Shown piece by piece: positions 47,601 to 59,229 of a stretch of DNA of 64,000 nucleotides. The translations under genes and the position numbers were made by a program. Source of the stretch: Cryptomeria japonica (Eukaryota; Streptophyta; Pinopsida; Cupressales; Cupressaceae); NCBI RefSeq assembly GCF_030272615.1, contig NC_081413.1:102136239-102200238 (forward strand), in the 5' to 3' direction. Under the pieces are notes generated by a model. That model had not been told where the DNA came from. It made no database searches and saw only the letters and a program-made list of their open reading frames with translations. Position 1 is the stretch's first letter. Every line of letters starts with the position of its first letter.

Positions 47601-50080
47601 GTAAGGCGTATGATCGGGTGATTTGGTACTTCCTCTTTTCTATTCTTGAAAGATTCGGTTTTGATTCTAGTTGGATAAATTGTATAAAGCATTGTGTTAC
47701 TTTTGTTTCATATTCTATTATTGTAAATGGATCTATAGATGGTTTTTTTCATGCCACGAATGGTCTTAGACAAGGTGACCCCTTGTCTCCACTTTTGTTT
47801 GTATTAATGGCCGAAATTATTGGAAGAAATATTAAAAAACTTGTAGAAACAAGATTGTGGAAAGGTGTACACATCCATGACAATATTGATCCAATTTCCC
47901 ATTCTTAATTTGTCGACGACACAATTATTTTTGGGGAAGCCACTAAGAAGGAAGCTAAGGTAATGAAGATGTTACTGAATGATTATGAAAAAGGGTTGGG
48001 ACAAAGCATGAACACTGATAAGTCAATGATATATTTCTTTAATACTAATGTAAGGATGCAAAGTAAAATTGGTAAGATATTGGGATTTTCGACTGGCAGT
48101 CTTCCTCTGAAGTATTTAGGGGTGCAACTAGATCTTGGTAGATACCAAAATAGAATGTGGGAGGAATTGATTAACAAATGTCAAGAAAAGGCATCTTCAT
48201 GGAAGAACAAATGGTTAACACAGGTGGGGAGAATCCAAATGATTAAATCTGTTCTTTCAGCGATCCCTATATATCATATGTCATGCTTCAGATTATCATA
48301 TAAAGCTACAAAAGAGCTAGACAGTTTGCTTTAAAAGTTCTTATGGGAAGGGGTGCATGAGAAAAAGAAAATTTCACTCATAAATTGGGATACAACCTGT
48401 CTTATTAAAATGGATGGGGGAGCGAGTCTAAGGAAAATGGACTTGCACAATTTGTCTCTAGGTGCTAAGTTAGCATGGAGGATGTATGAGCAGCCTGAAA
48501 AAACCTGGTGTAAGATCATGACTGCAAAGTATTTGGACTCAAATGAAGCAGATAGGATTTTTACTGTGGCAAACTCGATCAATGGATCTCCAATTTAGAA
48601 ATTTATTTGGGAAAGCAGAAATATCATAACAGAGCATTTAACTTGGAAAATTGGCAACGGTGGAAAGGCAAAATTTTGGAGAGATTCTTGGAATGGAGAC
48701 ATTTCCTTAGCTGAGGAAATGGATGATCCGGTGTGGATTAATAAAGTGGAAGCACTGGTTGGTCCTTTTGTGGCTTACATTTTGGAAGGGCAGAAGGAGG
48801 CTGAGTGGATTGAGTGGAAAATTGTGGGTGAATGGAAGATGGAAAACTGTATTAAATTGAAGGATATCTTGAGTAGAAAGAAAAAAATTATCTACCAAAA
48901 ATAAGTAGATTGTTTATTATGGTGTGTGTCAAAATCTGGAAAATATAAGGTTAATTTGGGATACGAGATTCTTAGAAGCAGAGAACAGAATGTGGATTGG
49001 CCTTCGGCATTGTGTTGGCACAAAATGGTACTGCCCAAGGCAGGGGCATTCCTTTGGACAGCATTGCATGGTCATATACTAACAGGGGAAAGGTTGAAAC
49101 TAATTGGAATTGCAGGTCCAAGTGTATGTATACTATGTAAGGAGAATGAAGAGACTACGGATCATCTTTTATTCTGGTGTTCATACACTAAAAGAGTTTG
49201 GGATTGGCTATTGGATAAATTGCAGTATGGATCGGTGAGAAGTCAATCACTAAAAAGTTTTTTATTGGCATGGCCTACATGCTATAAGAAATCAAAATGG
49301 AGCATTTTGTGGGTGGTTAGTCTGGCCATGCTTGCATGGAATATTTGGAAGGAGAGAAATCGAAGGGTGTTCAACGAGGAAGCTCTGCCTTTTGAGCTTC
49401 TAATCCCAAAAATCAAAGTAGCCATTGAAGAAGTTATAAACGTCAAAGTAGTGGGAAGGAAGTATTTCACTTATTCTTCCTGGGACAAAGAAATGGAAAG
49501 GCTATGGAATTTGACGAAGAACAGTGGTTACAAGTTTGTTGACAAGAAGTAGAATAGAGGAAGTATAGTTTGGAGTCCTCCCTCAGCAGGAAGCTTGAAG
49601 GTTAACTTTGATGGGGCTAGCCGCAGCAATCCTGGTAAATTGAGCTATGGGGTCATTATAAGGGATGAATTTGGTAATTTTGTTAGTGCAAATTTTGGTC
49701 CCTTAGGAATCACTACAAACAATATGGCAGAAATTGTAGGGTTGTTAGCTATATTGGAATGGAATGTGGGCCAAGGATTTTGATCGTTAGAAGTAGAAGG
49801 CAACTCTCAAATTGTCTTGAACAGGATAATCAAACAAAAATTCAAAAATTGGAAATTGGAGGCGTGTCATCCCAAGATCCAAGGTTTATGTGATAGCTTA
49901 GAAAGATATTCTTTCAAACACATATATCGAGAGGGCAACTCGGCGGCGAATTGGCTTGCAAATAGTGGAATTGATTGCGATGGTCCAAAACAACTGTCTA
50001 ATGTGGAGGAATTGTCGGACGGTCTATTTTTAGTCCTTGCTGTAGATAAAGCCAGGATTCCAAGATCTGGAATCCGATAA
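44687..50080 (+). pseudogene. LINE polyprotein: ORF1-type domain, zinc knuckle, endonuclease, RT, zf-RVT, RNase H in one frame
   Basis: Everything reads in a single frame for ~1798 codons from ATG 44687. DUF4283-like region (~44750-45170). Knuckle CPRCGSKFHSEKEC at 45272. Basic linker. APE endonuclease 45855-46560 (TTWNVRG, LQETKL, GDFNAI, LSDHFP). RT from ~47240 (KALGPDG, IPKKQSCSSIADYRPISL, QHGFTPGR, LDISKAYDRV, GLRQGDPLSP, FVDDT). zf-RVT around 49010-49190. RNase H 49595-50000 (FDGASRSNPG, NMAEIVGLL), with GNS where a catalytic-type GDS is usual. Eleven internal stops, no frameshift found. Two fall at positions normally Gln (the F-Y-stop-K-C-W and S-stop-F-V-D-D motifs). The frame from 45173 to 46339 joins zinc knuckle to endonuclease without a stop. 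Confidence 0.88.
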
Positions 50081-50340
50081 CAGAGATCTTGTCTGAGATA
50101 GGAAGTATGCATCGAGGTAGGTGATATGGTATTAGTAACATGATTGCACATAGTGTTCGAGGTCTATCAAATTATAGATTCACCATTGATTGGGAAACTA
50201 TCTTCGGGGGTCAGCAGACTGTATGATTATATAGATGCTAAGGTGAGTGTGTGAAGCAACACATGTGTTTTGGCTGGCTCGGGTGCTAAAAATGATTTAT
50301 GCAATGGAGGATATCTAAGGACAATGCTTGAAGGACTGCA

Positions 50341-51282
50341 AAAGATATCTTCAACAGGGGATCAGATAGCATGGCTATGACCTTTTGGTCCCCATCAGCT
50401 GCCAGGGTATTGTAGTGGCAAATTGATAAAATTTGGCGGAGTACAAATTGGAGTTTGTAAACAGGACATTGACTCTTTGGCGGCAAGAACACATGGCACC
50501 TGAGTAGTTCATCAAGATGCCTAGAAATTGCTACTCATCGAAAATAATATGTTTGCAGAATCAAAGATCCTATCAGGGTATGGACAGAATGCATTTGACG
50601 ATGTTGGTAGAGGGTGTTTCCCTCACAGCCAATACGCAAGTTTTACTGTCAGTCGGATCACCTCAAGCTTCATTGGAAGGGGAGCATTGATGGAGGTCCA
50701 CCGAGAACAATATTTATCAAATCAATCAGGAATTCTTTTTCAGCACTCGAAAGAATGGTGGATCATCTAGGAATTGTTTGTAAATGCAGCAAGATCGTCG
50801 GGTTGGAGGAAACACCCGAAGAATAGGTGGAGCGATTGTTTAAAAAGGCCAACGAGTAGGAGAAAGTCATGGTGGTAGACATTTTGGGCCCTGACTATTA
50901 GGACGGGGGACATTTTCATGACAGTCATCTGATGGAGGATTTGTTTCAGTCGATTATTCAAGTGTTGGGCCACCCCATCTCAGCCAATGGTATCCTGTGT
51001 AGGACAGTGGATGAAGGCATTTTTCTTGAAGTTATGAGAGCCTTGGATGGAATAGTCTCTAGCCCAGCAGATGGTTGTATGCTGGGGTATTTTGGCTTGC
51101 AGGCAGAAGGGAAGAAGAAGAAGATGCAGAAGGCCTGGACCATTTTCAAGGCAGGTATTGTTAAGGAGAATAGCATGGAAAGGTTTGAAGCTCTCCTCCA
51201 GGAAAATGTTGATCTCTTTCCTGATGGAGTAGGGGATAGGTTGGTGGCTATGGGCAATGGGATTAAGTATTTGTATAATTGA
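50341..51282 (+). pseudogene. Downstream open frame of the LINE, unknown function
   Basis: A second frame (offset from the polyprotein) reads protein-like from about 50341 to the stop after 51282, ~310 codons, with several stops (for example 50413, 50458, 50824, 50857, 50899). The cleanest part is 50932-51282 (GYFGLQAEGKKKKMQKAWTIF). It has a TFWSPSAA start region, a Cys/His-poor middle and a Lys-rich helix near the end. I do not recognise a family. It could be a genuine ORF, a captured host segment, or 3' UTR that is open by chance. Confidence 0.45.
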
Positions 51283-51626
51283 TCCATGTGGGATGTAGCC
51301 ATAGGAGTTCATCTCCTTCACCCTTTGTAAGGTTTTTTTTGAAGGAAATATAATGGGTACTACCCCGTAGGCAGAACTTGATTAAAAAGAAACAAAACAA
51401 AATAAGAAAAACTAAATCTAACAACTGTGAATTACCTAAATAGAAAATTTGAATTGATATCAAATCAATTGTGAATTGATGTATCATCAATTGCAAATTA
51501 ATGTTTAAGCAATTGCAATGTGATGACTACTCAATTGTGAATTGATATAAGATCAATTGCTCATAGTAAAAAAAAAAAAAAAATTGAATTTTTATAAACA
51601 ACAGAAAAAGACAGAAGATAGAAGGG

Positions 51627-51863
51627 TTATTCTGCAATGACATTGTCCCACACCACGCGAGCCATCACATCAATTTCATCAAAAAACTTGTACTTGGTTA
51701 AGAAACAGTGGATGTTCCTGTGATATTGAGCAATCTCCTCTTTTTCTTCGATCTCACGGAGCTCCCGTTCTACCTTTAAGATTCTTCGATATGTCTTTTG
51801 TTGTCTCCTATGTTGTTTTGCCTTCCTTGCTCCTGAAATTCTGAGGGTCCCCTTTCCTGCCAT
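51627..51863 (-). CDS. Small intact 78-aa basic ORF in the Tat leader
   Basis: ATG at 51863 to a stop at 51627, no interruption, unlike its surroundings. It begins MAGKGTLRISGARKAKQHRR and continues with a Glu/Lys helix (VERELREIEEKEEI). Rich in Arg/Lys, no transmembrane segment or known motif. It lies between primer site and gag, so it could be the start of the Gag frame, a leader peptide, or chance. Confidence 0.35.
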   Translation of the reverse strand: MAGKGTLRISGARKAKQHRRQQKTYRRILKVERELREIEEKEEIAQYHRNIHCFLTKYKFFDEIDVMARVVWDNVIAE

Positions 51864-52150
51864 TGGATTAAATACATCTCATATGCAGAAATTAAATTTT
51901 CCAGAATTTAAAAAAAAAATTGGGTTAGGTGCGCAAGAGTAGATAATAAAGGAGCGACAAAAGACTTTTTAAATTTGCAACCCTTTAAATAAATTGTGAG
52001 ATGTTTAAGAAATTGCGAAATGATTTGATAGAAATTGCAAAATTTTATGAGCAATTGTGAATTTCTACGAATGCAAGTGTGAAACCAAGAATCTTGTGCA
52101 CATACGGATCTACAAAATCTTTCAAAACAAAAAATGAAGGTTAGCATGCT

Positions 52151-52167
52151 TCACGTCGGGTTCACCA
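52151..52167 (-). promoter_or_regulatory. Probable Tat primer binding site
   Basis: TGGTGAACCCGACGTGA on minus starts two bases after the LTR end. The TGG start and position are right for a PBS; I could not match it to a particular tRNA. Confidence 0.6.
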
Positions 52168-52169
52168 AA

Positions 52170-54278
52170 TGCTATCATATTTGAAATCATCAGAAGTCTG
52201 AGGCTAATTAGACTAAAAGGACAAATCACAAGAATCCTTACCTAATTAAACCGATTCTAAACACAATTCAATTAAATAAATGAAGGAAATAAGAAGATTA
52301 AGCTGGTTAAAACTCCCTATTCTCCACTTGTGCTTCCATTGTTCTTCTCCATTGTTGTTGATGTAGGTGGCTCTCAGGTATTGCACTTGATTTCCTGGAT
52401 AAAATAGACAACAATATTGAAGATTGTGATTCTAGCTTGAAATGAGAAAATGATGTTGAATTTACAGATTTTCAACACAAAGGAGGTGATAATTTGAACT
52501 CAAGTGTTGATTAGGAGACAACTGAAATTGATTGATCAGTTAACAGAGTTGATTGATTTGTTAACTCATTTGATTGAGTAGTCAACTAGATTGATTGGAG
52601 AGTAAACTGAGTAGATGGATTAGTAAACTCATTTGATTGATTAGTGAACTGAATAGACTAGGGAGATGACTGGATTGATTGATTAGTGAATTGAATAGAC
52701 TAGGGGGATGACTGAATTGATTGATTAGTCATAAAAAATTTATTTTGAGTTAAAAAGGATGATTGATGGGTTAACTGAGTTAACTGATTAGACAACTAAT
52801 TTGATCAATCAGCTCTGATTTTAGCATGTGTTGTAGGAATTTGAAATTGAATTTCATTTTCATTTTCAATTTGGATTTGAATTTGGTCATTCGAATGCTA
52901 AAATGCACATGAAATTAACTAAAATTCAAATTTGGGAAAAATGTGAATTTGATGATATGAAATTAGGTGAAATTAATTGAAATTGGAATTTGGGAGAAAT
53001 GAGAATTTGAGAGAAATGTAATTAGATGGAATTAATTGGAATTAGAATTTGGGGAATTGGAGGAATTTATTTAATTAATTTAAATAAAATTATTTAAACT
53101 TAGGAGATTGAATTAATTAAATAATAAAGATTATTTAATAGAGGAAAAGATCATAATTAATTAAATAATTGATATTTAATTAATAATTGAGATATGTTTA
53201 ACTAATTTAAATGATTTGAGAATTAGAAATAGAATAATTAAAAATGTTGAATGAAATAAATGAAGGAAATAAGAATATTAAGCTAGTTAAAACTCCCTAT
53301 TCTCCACTTGTGCTTCCATTGTTCTTCTCCATTGTTGTTGATGTAGGTGGCTCTCAGGTATTGCACTTGATTTCCTGCATAAAATAGACAACAATATTGA
53401 AGACTGTGATTCTAGCTTGAAATGAGAAAATGATGTTGAATTTATAGATTTTCAACACAAAGGAGGTGAGAATTTGAACTCAAATGTTGATTGCGAGACA
53501 ACTGAAATTGATTGATCAGTCAACAGAGTTGATTGATTTGTTAACTCATTTGATTGAGTAGTCAACTAGATTGATTGGAGAGTGAACTGAATAGATGGAT
53601 TAGTAAACTCATTTGATTGATTAGTGAACTAAATAGACTAGGGAGATGATTGAATTGATTGATTAGTCATAAAAAGTTGATTTTGAGTTAAAAGGGGTGA
53701 TTGATGAGTTGACTGAGTTAACTGATTAGACAACTGATTTGATCAATCAGATATGATTTTAGCATGTGTTATAGGAATTTGAAAATGAATTTGATTTTTA
53801 TTTTCAATTTGGATTTGAATTTGGTCATTCAAATGTTGAAATGCACATGAAATTAACTGAAATTCAGATTTGGGAAAAATGTGAATTTGATGATATAAAA
53901 TTAGGTGAAATTAATTGAAATTCAAATTTGAGAGAAATGAAATTAGATGGAATTAATTGGAATTAGAATTTGGGGAATTGGAGGAATTTAATTAATTAAT
54001 TTAAATGAAATTATTTAAACTTAGGAGATTGAATTAATTAAATAATAAAGATTATTTAACTAAGGAAAAGATCGTAATTAATTAAATAATTGATATTTAA
54101 TTAATAATTGAGATATGGTTAACTGATTAAAATGATTTGAGAATAGAAATAGAATAATTAAAAGTGTTGAAGGGAGATGATTAGAAGAAATAGTTAATTT
54201 AATCAAATAATTAAATAATTACTTAATTAAATAGACGAATAATTAGTGTAGAATTAATGACATTTTTAGGTGTCTACA
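52170..54278 (-). mobile_element. 5' LTR of the Tat element, enlarged by an internal tandem duplication
   Basis: Ends match the 3' LTR (TGCTATCAT on plus left, GGTGTCTACA on plus right). The length is 2109 bp versus 1148 bp. The extra length is a direct repeat of offset 980: 52274-53253 matches 53254-~54233, beginning AAATAAATGAAGGAAATAAG. The first copy also has a ~38-base local repeat near 52650-52720. Confidence 0.85.
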
Positions 54279-55275
54279 GTTAGAAACGTAGCTTTTCATT
54301 AGAAGAGTGTGATTTCTCATGACTTTCAAGACTTTGTTGCACACATCCTAAAACTTGTCCATTGTATCCATGTGTAAGATCAAGAGAGGGTTCACTCTTA
54401 GGTGGAATTGGATTGAAGTATAAATAGGCCTAATCAATTTCTAAACATGTGTTAGGATAAAAAAATTGAGTATCAAATTCAAGTGCCCTAGATTTTCTAT
54501 AAAGAGAAGATGTGAAATCTAATGACCCCCAATCATCCTCCAAGACCTCTTCTTTAGGAACTTTTTTAGTAGGAGATTTTGTATTTGTTTGAATTGGAGA
54601 GAGAATTGTAGGAACTAACAAAGCATATTGTGCTTCAATTTGTATATTCTCATTAGTTTCCAAAGCAAGTACTTCATTGTTATATGTATAAGGCACAACA
54701 TGATAATTAGGAACAATCTTAGGGTTCTCAGCAATATGAATTTCATTGATTTGATCTTTGTTTGGTCCTTCATTTTTGGGAGAGAGAGCATTGGAAACAT
54801 TATAACAATGAGAAATAGTATCATCCTCTTGCTCTAAGTTATCTTAATGATTAATACAAACATTAGGAAATGGACTATTATATGTCATTAATGCTTCATC
54901 TCTGGAAGAAAGACCATGAAAAGAAGGTATGGTATTTATAGGAAAGGTAGATACAATATCATCCTCTCGCACCAAATAATCCTTATAAGGGAGGTACATT
55001 TTAGGAGAAGGATGAACATCATTCTCCAAAGTTTTATCTTTAGGAGGGAGATCTTTGAAAGAAGTGTCCATATTTCCTTTGTGCACGAATGTGCCCTCAT
55101 TAATGAGATCAATTTTGGGAGAGGGTAGATCATAGCTATGAATGAAAGGAAGAACTAGGTTATCATAATATGCATGAAAGGGAACATCATGAACATCTTT
55201 AATGTAACCTAAAATTGAACTAGCAAAATAAGATAAAAAACTCCATATGCTCTTATGATAAAACAAGACATTCAT
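54279..55275 (-). pseudogene. N-terminal part of the gag-like gene of the outer element
   Basis: Minus-strand open stretches 55275-54844 and 54696-54430 continue to the Tat insertion. They are Asp/Ser/Pro-rich with no recognised fold (for example LGYIKDVHDVPFHAYYDN). Stops at 54844 and 54427 interrupt. The reading runs to the Tat boundary at 54284 and resumes at 21955. Similar in style to the unidentified gene at 15699-18463, but I could not align them. Confidence 0.45.
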
Positions 55276-56085
55276 ATGTTCATGTAACCAAAGTAATGTT
55301 CACTCAATATGGAAAATTGAATAAAGGATGGAAATTTTTGAATTTCAATTTTGAAAATTGTGATTAAACAATGCAAAATTTTGTGAAAGTAATTGATTAA
55401 CCAATTAATGAAGCAATTTGGTTTGTGAATTTGAAAGATAAATGCCTCTATATCATAGCATAACATATCATGAAAATGGATTTGAAAATTTGTGCAACCC
55501 AAAAATCAAATTAATAAATTAGGGTTTTTTTATGAATTAAACCTCTTAATTTATGTAATTTAATTAAAATAAGATCTATGAGCGAAAATTGAATTTGTAA
55601 TTGCATGAATAATCAAATCTGAAATAATTAATCCAAATTAAACAACCCACAAGCTCAATTTTAAATTTAAAAATTAGGGTTTTTTTGTGAAATTAACCTC
55701 TTAATTTTTGAAATTGAATTGGAAATTAAACTTGTAAATAAAAATTTCAATTTGAAAAATATTAGGGTTTCCACCACAAGAAGGATGAAACCCACTAATA
55801 TCTTGCTTAGGGACCACCACATTCAAAAGAGGGTTGAATCCAATAGATTTAGTCATGAACCAACAAAGATAAGGACTAAAATAATTGATTGGATTCAAGG
55901 GGTAGATTTGTTTGCCCTCTTTTGTGAGTTGAATTGCTGAAATTAAGGTAAAATATTGAAAATGAAGTTAAAAACATAGAAATAGTGAGCTACAATCATC
56001 AGATTGAGGCATGCTCTTGGATCTGAGAAATATAAGAAGATTTGGACCTGATCCCTGAAAAAGCTCCAAAAAATGTTGGGACCCG
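55276..56085 (-). mobile_element. Leader and truncated 5' LTR of the outer element
   Basis: Bases 55753-56085 match 18464-18790 in the same orientation. To the left, TTAGGGTTTTTTT...TTAACCTCTTAATTT is present twice (about 55520 and 55675), a ~168-base tandem repeat. The match ends abruptly at ~56085, where the second Tat fragment begins. Confidence 0.55.
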
Positions 56086-56103
56086 ATCCCTAGATGGGGG
56101 AGT

Positions 56104-56840
56104 AGGAGGCACAAGGTGGATGTGGATGAGCGGGCTGAGCACCATGTGCAAGACATAAAGAATCAACAAAGACATATAGAGCAGTTGACAAAGAAACTCC
56201 ATAGAGTTCATAAGCAAGGGGACAACTCAACACAAGGGTTCAACCAGATGGTGAGGGAGCAGGAGTTGGATGTCACCCTGACCAAGATGTAGGGATTATA
56301 CAATGGAATGGTGGTGGAGAGGGACCTAGCAAGGGAAAAAACCAGGGAGGTATCCCAGGTGACTATAGAGAGGCACAACTTTCAATCTCATTTGGATGTA
56401 GCCATGATAGAGAGAGATGGGCTTAGGAGGGAGTGGGAGATAGCAAAAGAAACAACTGGTTTTTTGGAGGCTACATAGTCCAAGGGATATGAGGAGATCA
56501 AGAGGGTAGGCAAGAAAGGGATGAAGCTCATGATGAGAGAGATGAGGCTAGGAGAGGAGGAATAGGAGTGAGAGAGGGGGCCTTAGCAATCATGGTACAA
56601 TAACAAGCCACACAGATTCAATAGCGACAATAATAGGTCATAGGGTTGGCAAAGGCGGCCAAGTTTTACAAGATGGCCTATCAAGCAGTGGTGCTAGCTG
56701 ATAGGAGGCAGACATATGTACCTATAAGGGCCATGAGTACCTCATCACAAAACCACACCATGAAGTGGGTCATCAAAACAAATGGGACTTATCGAGGACA
56801 AGGGAATCCTCTTAGTAAAGAAACAATGGATCCTTGAGGC
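56104..56840 (+). pseudogene. C-terminal part of a second Tat antisense gene
   Basis: A plus-strand frame from 56104 encodes a long charged coiled coil (VQDIKNQQRHIEQLTKKLHR and IERDGLRREWEIAKE). After a frame change it gives AAKFYKMAYQAVVLADRRQT (56650-56720). This parallels DRYFGGAQEAIYYWHAYER near the end of the antisense gene at 23483-25878. The mobile-domain half is absent. Many stops. Confidence 0.6.
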
Positions 56841-57239
56841 ATAGCAGCCACAATGGACACACTTGGTAGTTAAAGAGGAGTAAGTCCTCTCATAGCAAGG
56901 TAGATTCAATGATGAGGCCTCCCAAGGCACCGAGAGAGAGAAATTTTGGCATAGGGTGGGGATTATCTTTTAGGTTGATGCAATTGGAGGGGGTGCTTGT
57001 GTGGGATGGGACTGATGCATGGGGAAGGGGACAAGACAGGATATAATAGAGATAGGAGGAGATAGGATACAAGGAGAGGAGGCCTTGATAGCATAGGTAC
57101 CACCACCATAGATAGGTACATAGGTAGAGGATTCCCTGACTGTTTAGGTACTATCGAGAGTAGAGTAGAGATCAAGGGAGTCTCCCTAGACCAAATCACT
57201 CATTGAGTAACTTTTTGAGCTCATGATGTAGATGTATAT

Positions 57240-59225
57240 GATGTGATACTATGGTGATTATTTATTGTACTCATGATTTATTTGACACATGGGCATTGTA
57301 TATTTTTTAATTTTTTTGGACATTTATATATGAGAGACATTGATGATGGCCTAAATGATGTGATGTGATTATATTATTGTTATGCATGCTTATATGTATG
57401 TATGATGATGATGTCATGATTATATTGACGCTTTGTGATGTAGGATAATTTATGATATGTATTTGATATATGAGTCTATATTATGCAATAATGATGTTAT
57501 TGACATGTGTGATGTAGGATGTGATGTTTTATAATATGCATCTATGATGTTATGATATGTATGAGAATGATGATATTAAGCTATGTGTTATGCATGACAT
57601 GATGTCTTATGATGATTTATGGATATGATGATTTACATATGATGTATGAATATGATGGTGCTATATGTTGATAATGTACCTAAATGTAATTGTAGATGAT
57701 TACCAAAACTTATCAAGAATAATAAATGAATCTAATAAAAGCAACATTATTGATAATGAATGAATTGCACCTAATGTATGCAAAATGTGAGACTAGATGG
57801 AATGAAATGTACATAAATAAAAAGGCACATTAATGATACTAAATGAAATGAATGCAAACTAAATTCAATATTAAATGAAGTGAAATGAAATGTACCTAAA
57901 TAAAAGGCGTGTTGATGATAATGAATCAAATGAATGCACAATAAATGCAACACTAAATGAAGTGAAATGCAATAAACTCCATAAGTCGCCCACAACATGA
58001 GCTTGACTAGGGTAGAGATAGGACTCAGAAACATTCACATTCCTAACCACAAGGATTAGGGATGTGGAGGAGCAAACTAGGATGTGAAAAGGAGGGATGA
58101 CACAAAGTGAAATGAGGTTTGAAGCTTGAGCAAGAGCACCACAAAAAGGATCTGCCATGTAGTTAGCACTTATTTTGATTTAGCATTATATATATGAGGT
58201 ACCAAGGTATGAGGAACCAAGGTGATTTCATAGCCAATGTGTGGACTGACTCAACAAACCAAAATGTTAGTCTAACATCTCACAAAGTTATAGGGAACTT
58301 TAAGGAAAATGATGTTGGAAAAACCACAAGTAGAAGATATTCCCTAGTGTAACATGAGACAACTGAGATCTCATGAGACAACAACATGGGACACATCAAG
58401 AAAACACATGCAAACAAAAAAAGAAAGACCATGCCCCTAGTTTCATTATTCACAACACACCATGATATAAAGGATCATGGCAACCATAAAGAGGTAAAAA
58501 TAGGAAGCTTGAGATAAAGATAAATAAAGATCCAAAAGCACCAAAGAAATAACAAGTATCTCAAGTACCTTTTTTCCATAAGGAGGGTTGGTGGTTGAGA
58601 TTGATCGATCTGATGTGAAGAAGGATACATCTTGCAAAGATTGATGATGGATAATAAACTAGGATTCCTATGAAAAGAGGCAAGTGAGACACCTGAGACC
58701 TTAAGGAGGCCAAAAGATTACTGTTAAAGCACTATCTCGATAGGGACACAGTCTCAATGACACATGACTAACTGACACAAAATATGGGACCTAAGGATAT
58801 ATGTACAAGGAGGCTAGATAAAGACACATGACCAACGCTATGTACAAGAACAATAAACTGACTGATATATACAACTAAATAAACAAATATTAGGAATTGG
58901 GATAGAAGGACAATGTTATGATGCACTACACTGATGAAACACCTGGATAACGATCATGGAAAGAGGGCGAAAGGATGAATGCAAATGATGTAGCTGAATA
59001 GCAGGTGAAATAGAGCGGTCAAGCATATGGAGGAAAATGATATAGATGTGAGGTGATGGTGATGAAAAGTGAAGCGAACCTCAAAGATAATTACAAGGCC
59101 CTCCTACACATGACACTTGTTTTCCAAGTGTTTACCACATGAACTTGTCGAAGGCACCTGTTTACAAAGTTTTCACCATTGGATAAATTTTTCTCTTAAA
59201 TTTTTATTCTTTTTTTTTCTTTCTT
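57240..59225. other. Simple-sequence spacer of the second Tat fragment
   Basis: 57290-57700 is rich in TGATGATG/TGATATG words. 57805-57970 holds two ~82-base tandem units starting AAATGTACNTAAATAAAA. 58200-58440 has partial wording in common with 26365-26640. No gene is visible. Confidence 0.6.
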
Positions 59226-59229
59226 TTTT

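Larger units (their letters stand above)
44654..51388 (+). mobile_element. L1-type LINE, full length, in the Tat leader
   Basis: Flanked by a 16-bp identical A-rich direct repeat (44638-44653 and 51389-51404) and ending in a short A tail (TTAAAAA to 51388). It contains one long frame with ORF1-type, endonuclease, RT and RNase H domains, and a further open frame downstream. The length, 6735 bp, is that of a full element, so it is not 5'-truncated. Low-complexity repeats reduce certainty about the exact ends. Confidence 0.8.
51405..52169 (-). other. 5' leader of the Tat element next to the 5' LTR
   Basis: A primer-position TGG string lies at 52151-52167. A small intact ORF lies at 51627-51863. 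Repeated ATTGTGAATT/AATTGC words (51420-51560) form a degenerate short repeat next to the LINE end. Confidence 0.6.
21961..54278 (-). mobile_element. Tat-clade Ty3/gypsy element with nested insertions
   Basis: The left LTR (21961-23108) and right LTR (52170-54278) share sequence and termini (TGTAGACACC ... TGATARCA on minus). Flanks are GTTGG (21956-21960) and GTTAG (54279-54283), four of five bases. Inside, on minus: primer-site-position TGG string, leader, gag, protease, linker, RT, RNase H, a second RNase H, integrase, a long spacer with an antisense gene, and a purine tract at the 3' LTR. Subtracting the nested LINE (6.7 kb) and the non-autonomous LTR element (6.5 kb) leaves ~19 kb, large but plausible for Tat/Ogre-type elements. 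Dead: stops, frame changes and both insertions. Confidence 0.85.
18464..56085 (-). mobile_element. Outer Ty3-like element, internally deleted and hosting the Tat element
   Basis: A proposed 3' LTR (18464-19633) and a fragment of the 5' LTR (about 55753-56085) share ~310 bases in the same orientation. Between them lie a gag-like gene (55275-54284 and 21955-21560, split by the Tat element at 21961-54278) and ~1.9 kb without pol. The element is therefore non-autonomous or deleted. The 5' LTR is cut at about 56085, where the second Tat fragment begins. No convincing primer site follows the 5' LTR fragment. The link between the two halves rests on continuity of the gag-like frame and on the Tat TSD; the assignment is inference. 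Confidence 0.55.

Noticed and set aside
57290-57700. TGATGATG-rich region considered as a CRISPR-like or satellite array
   Set aside because: Words are degenerate, without regular repeats and unique spacers; it is simple-sequence drift in a Tat spacer.
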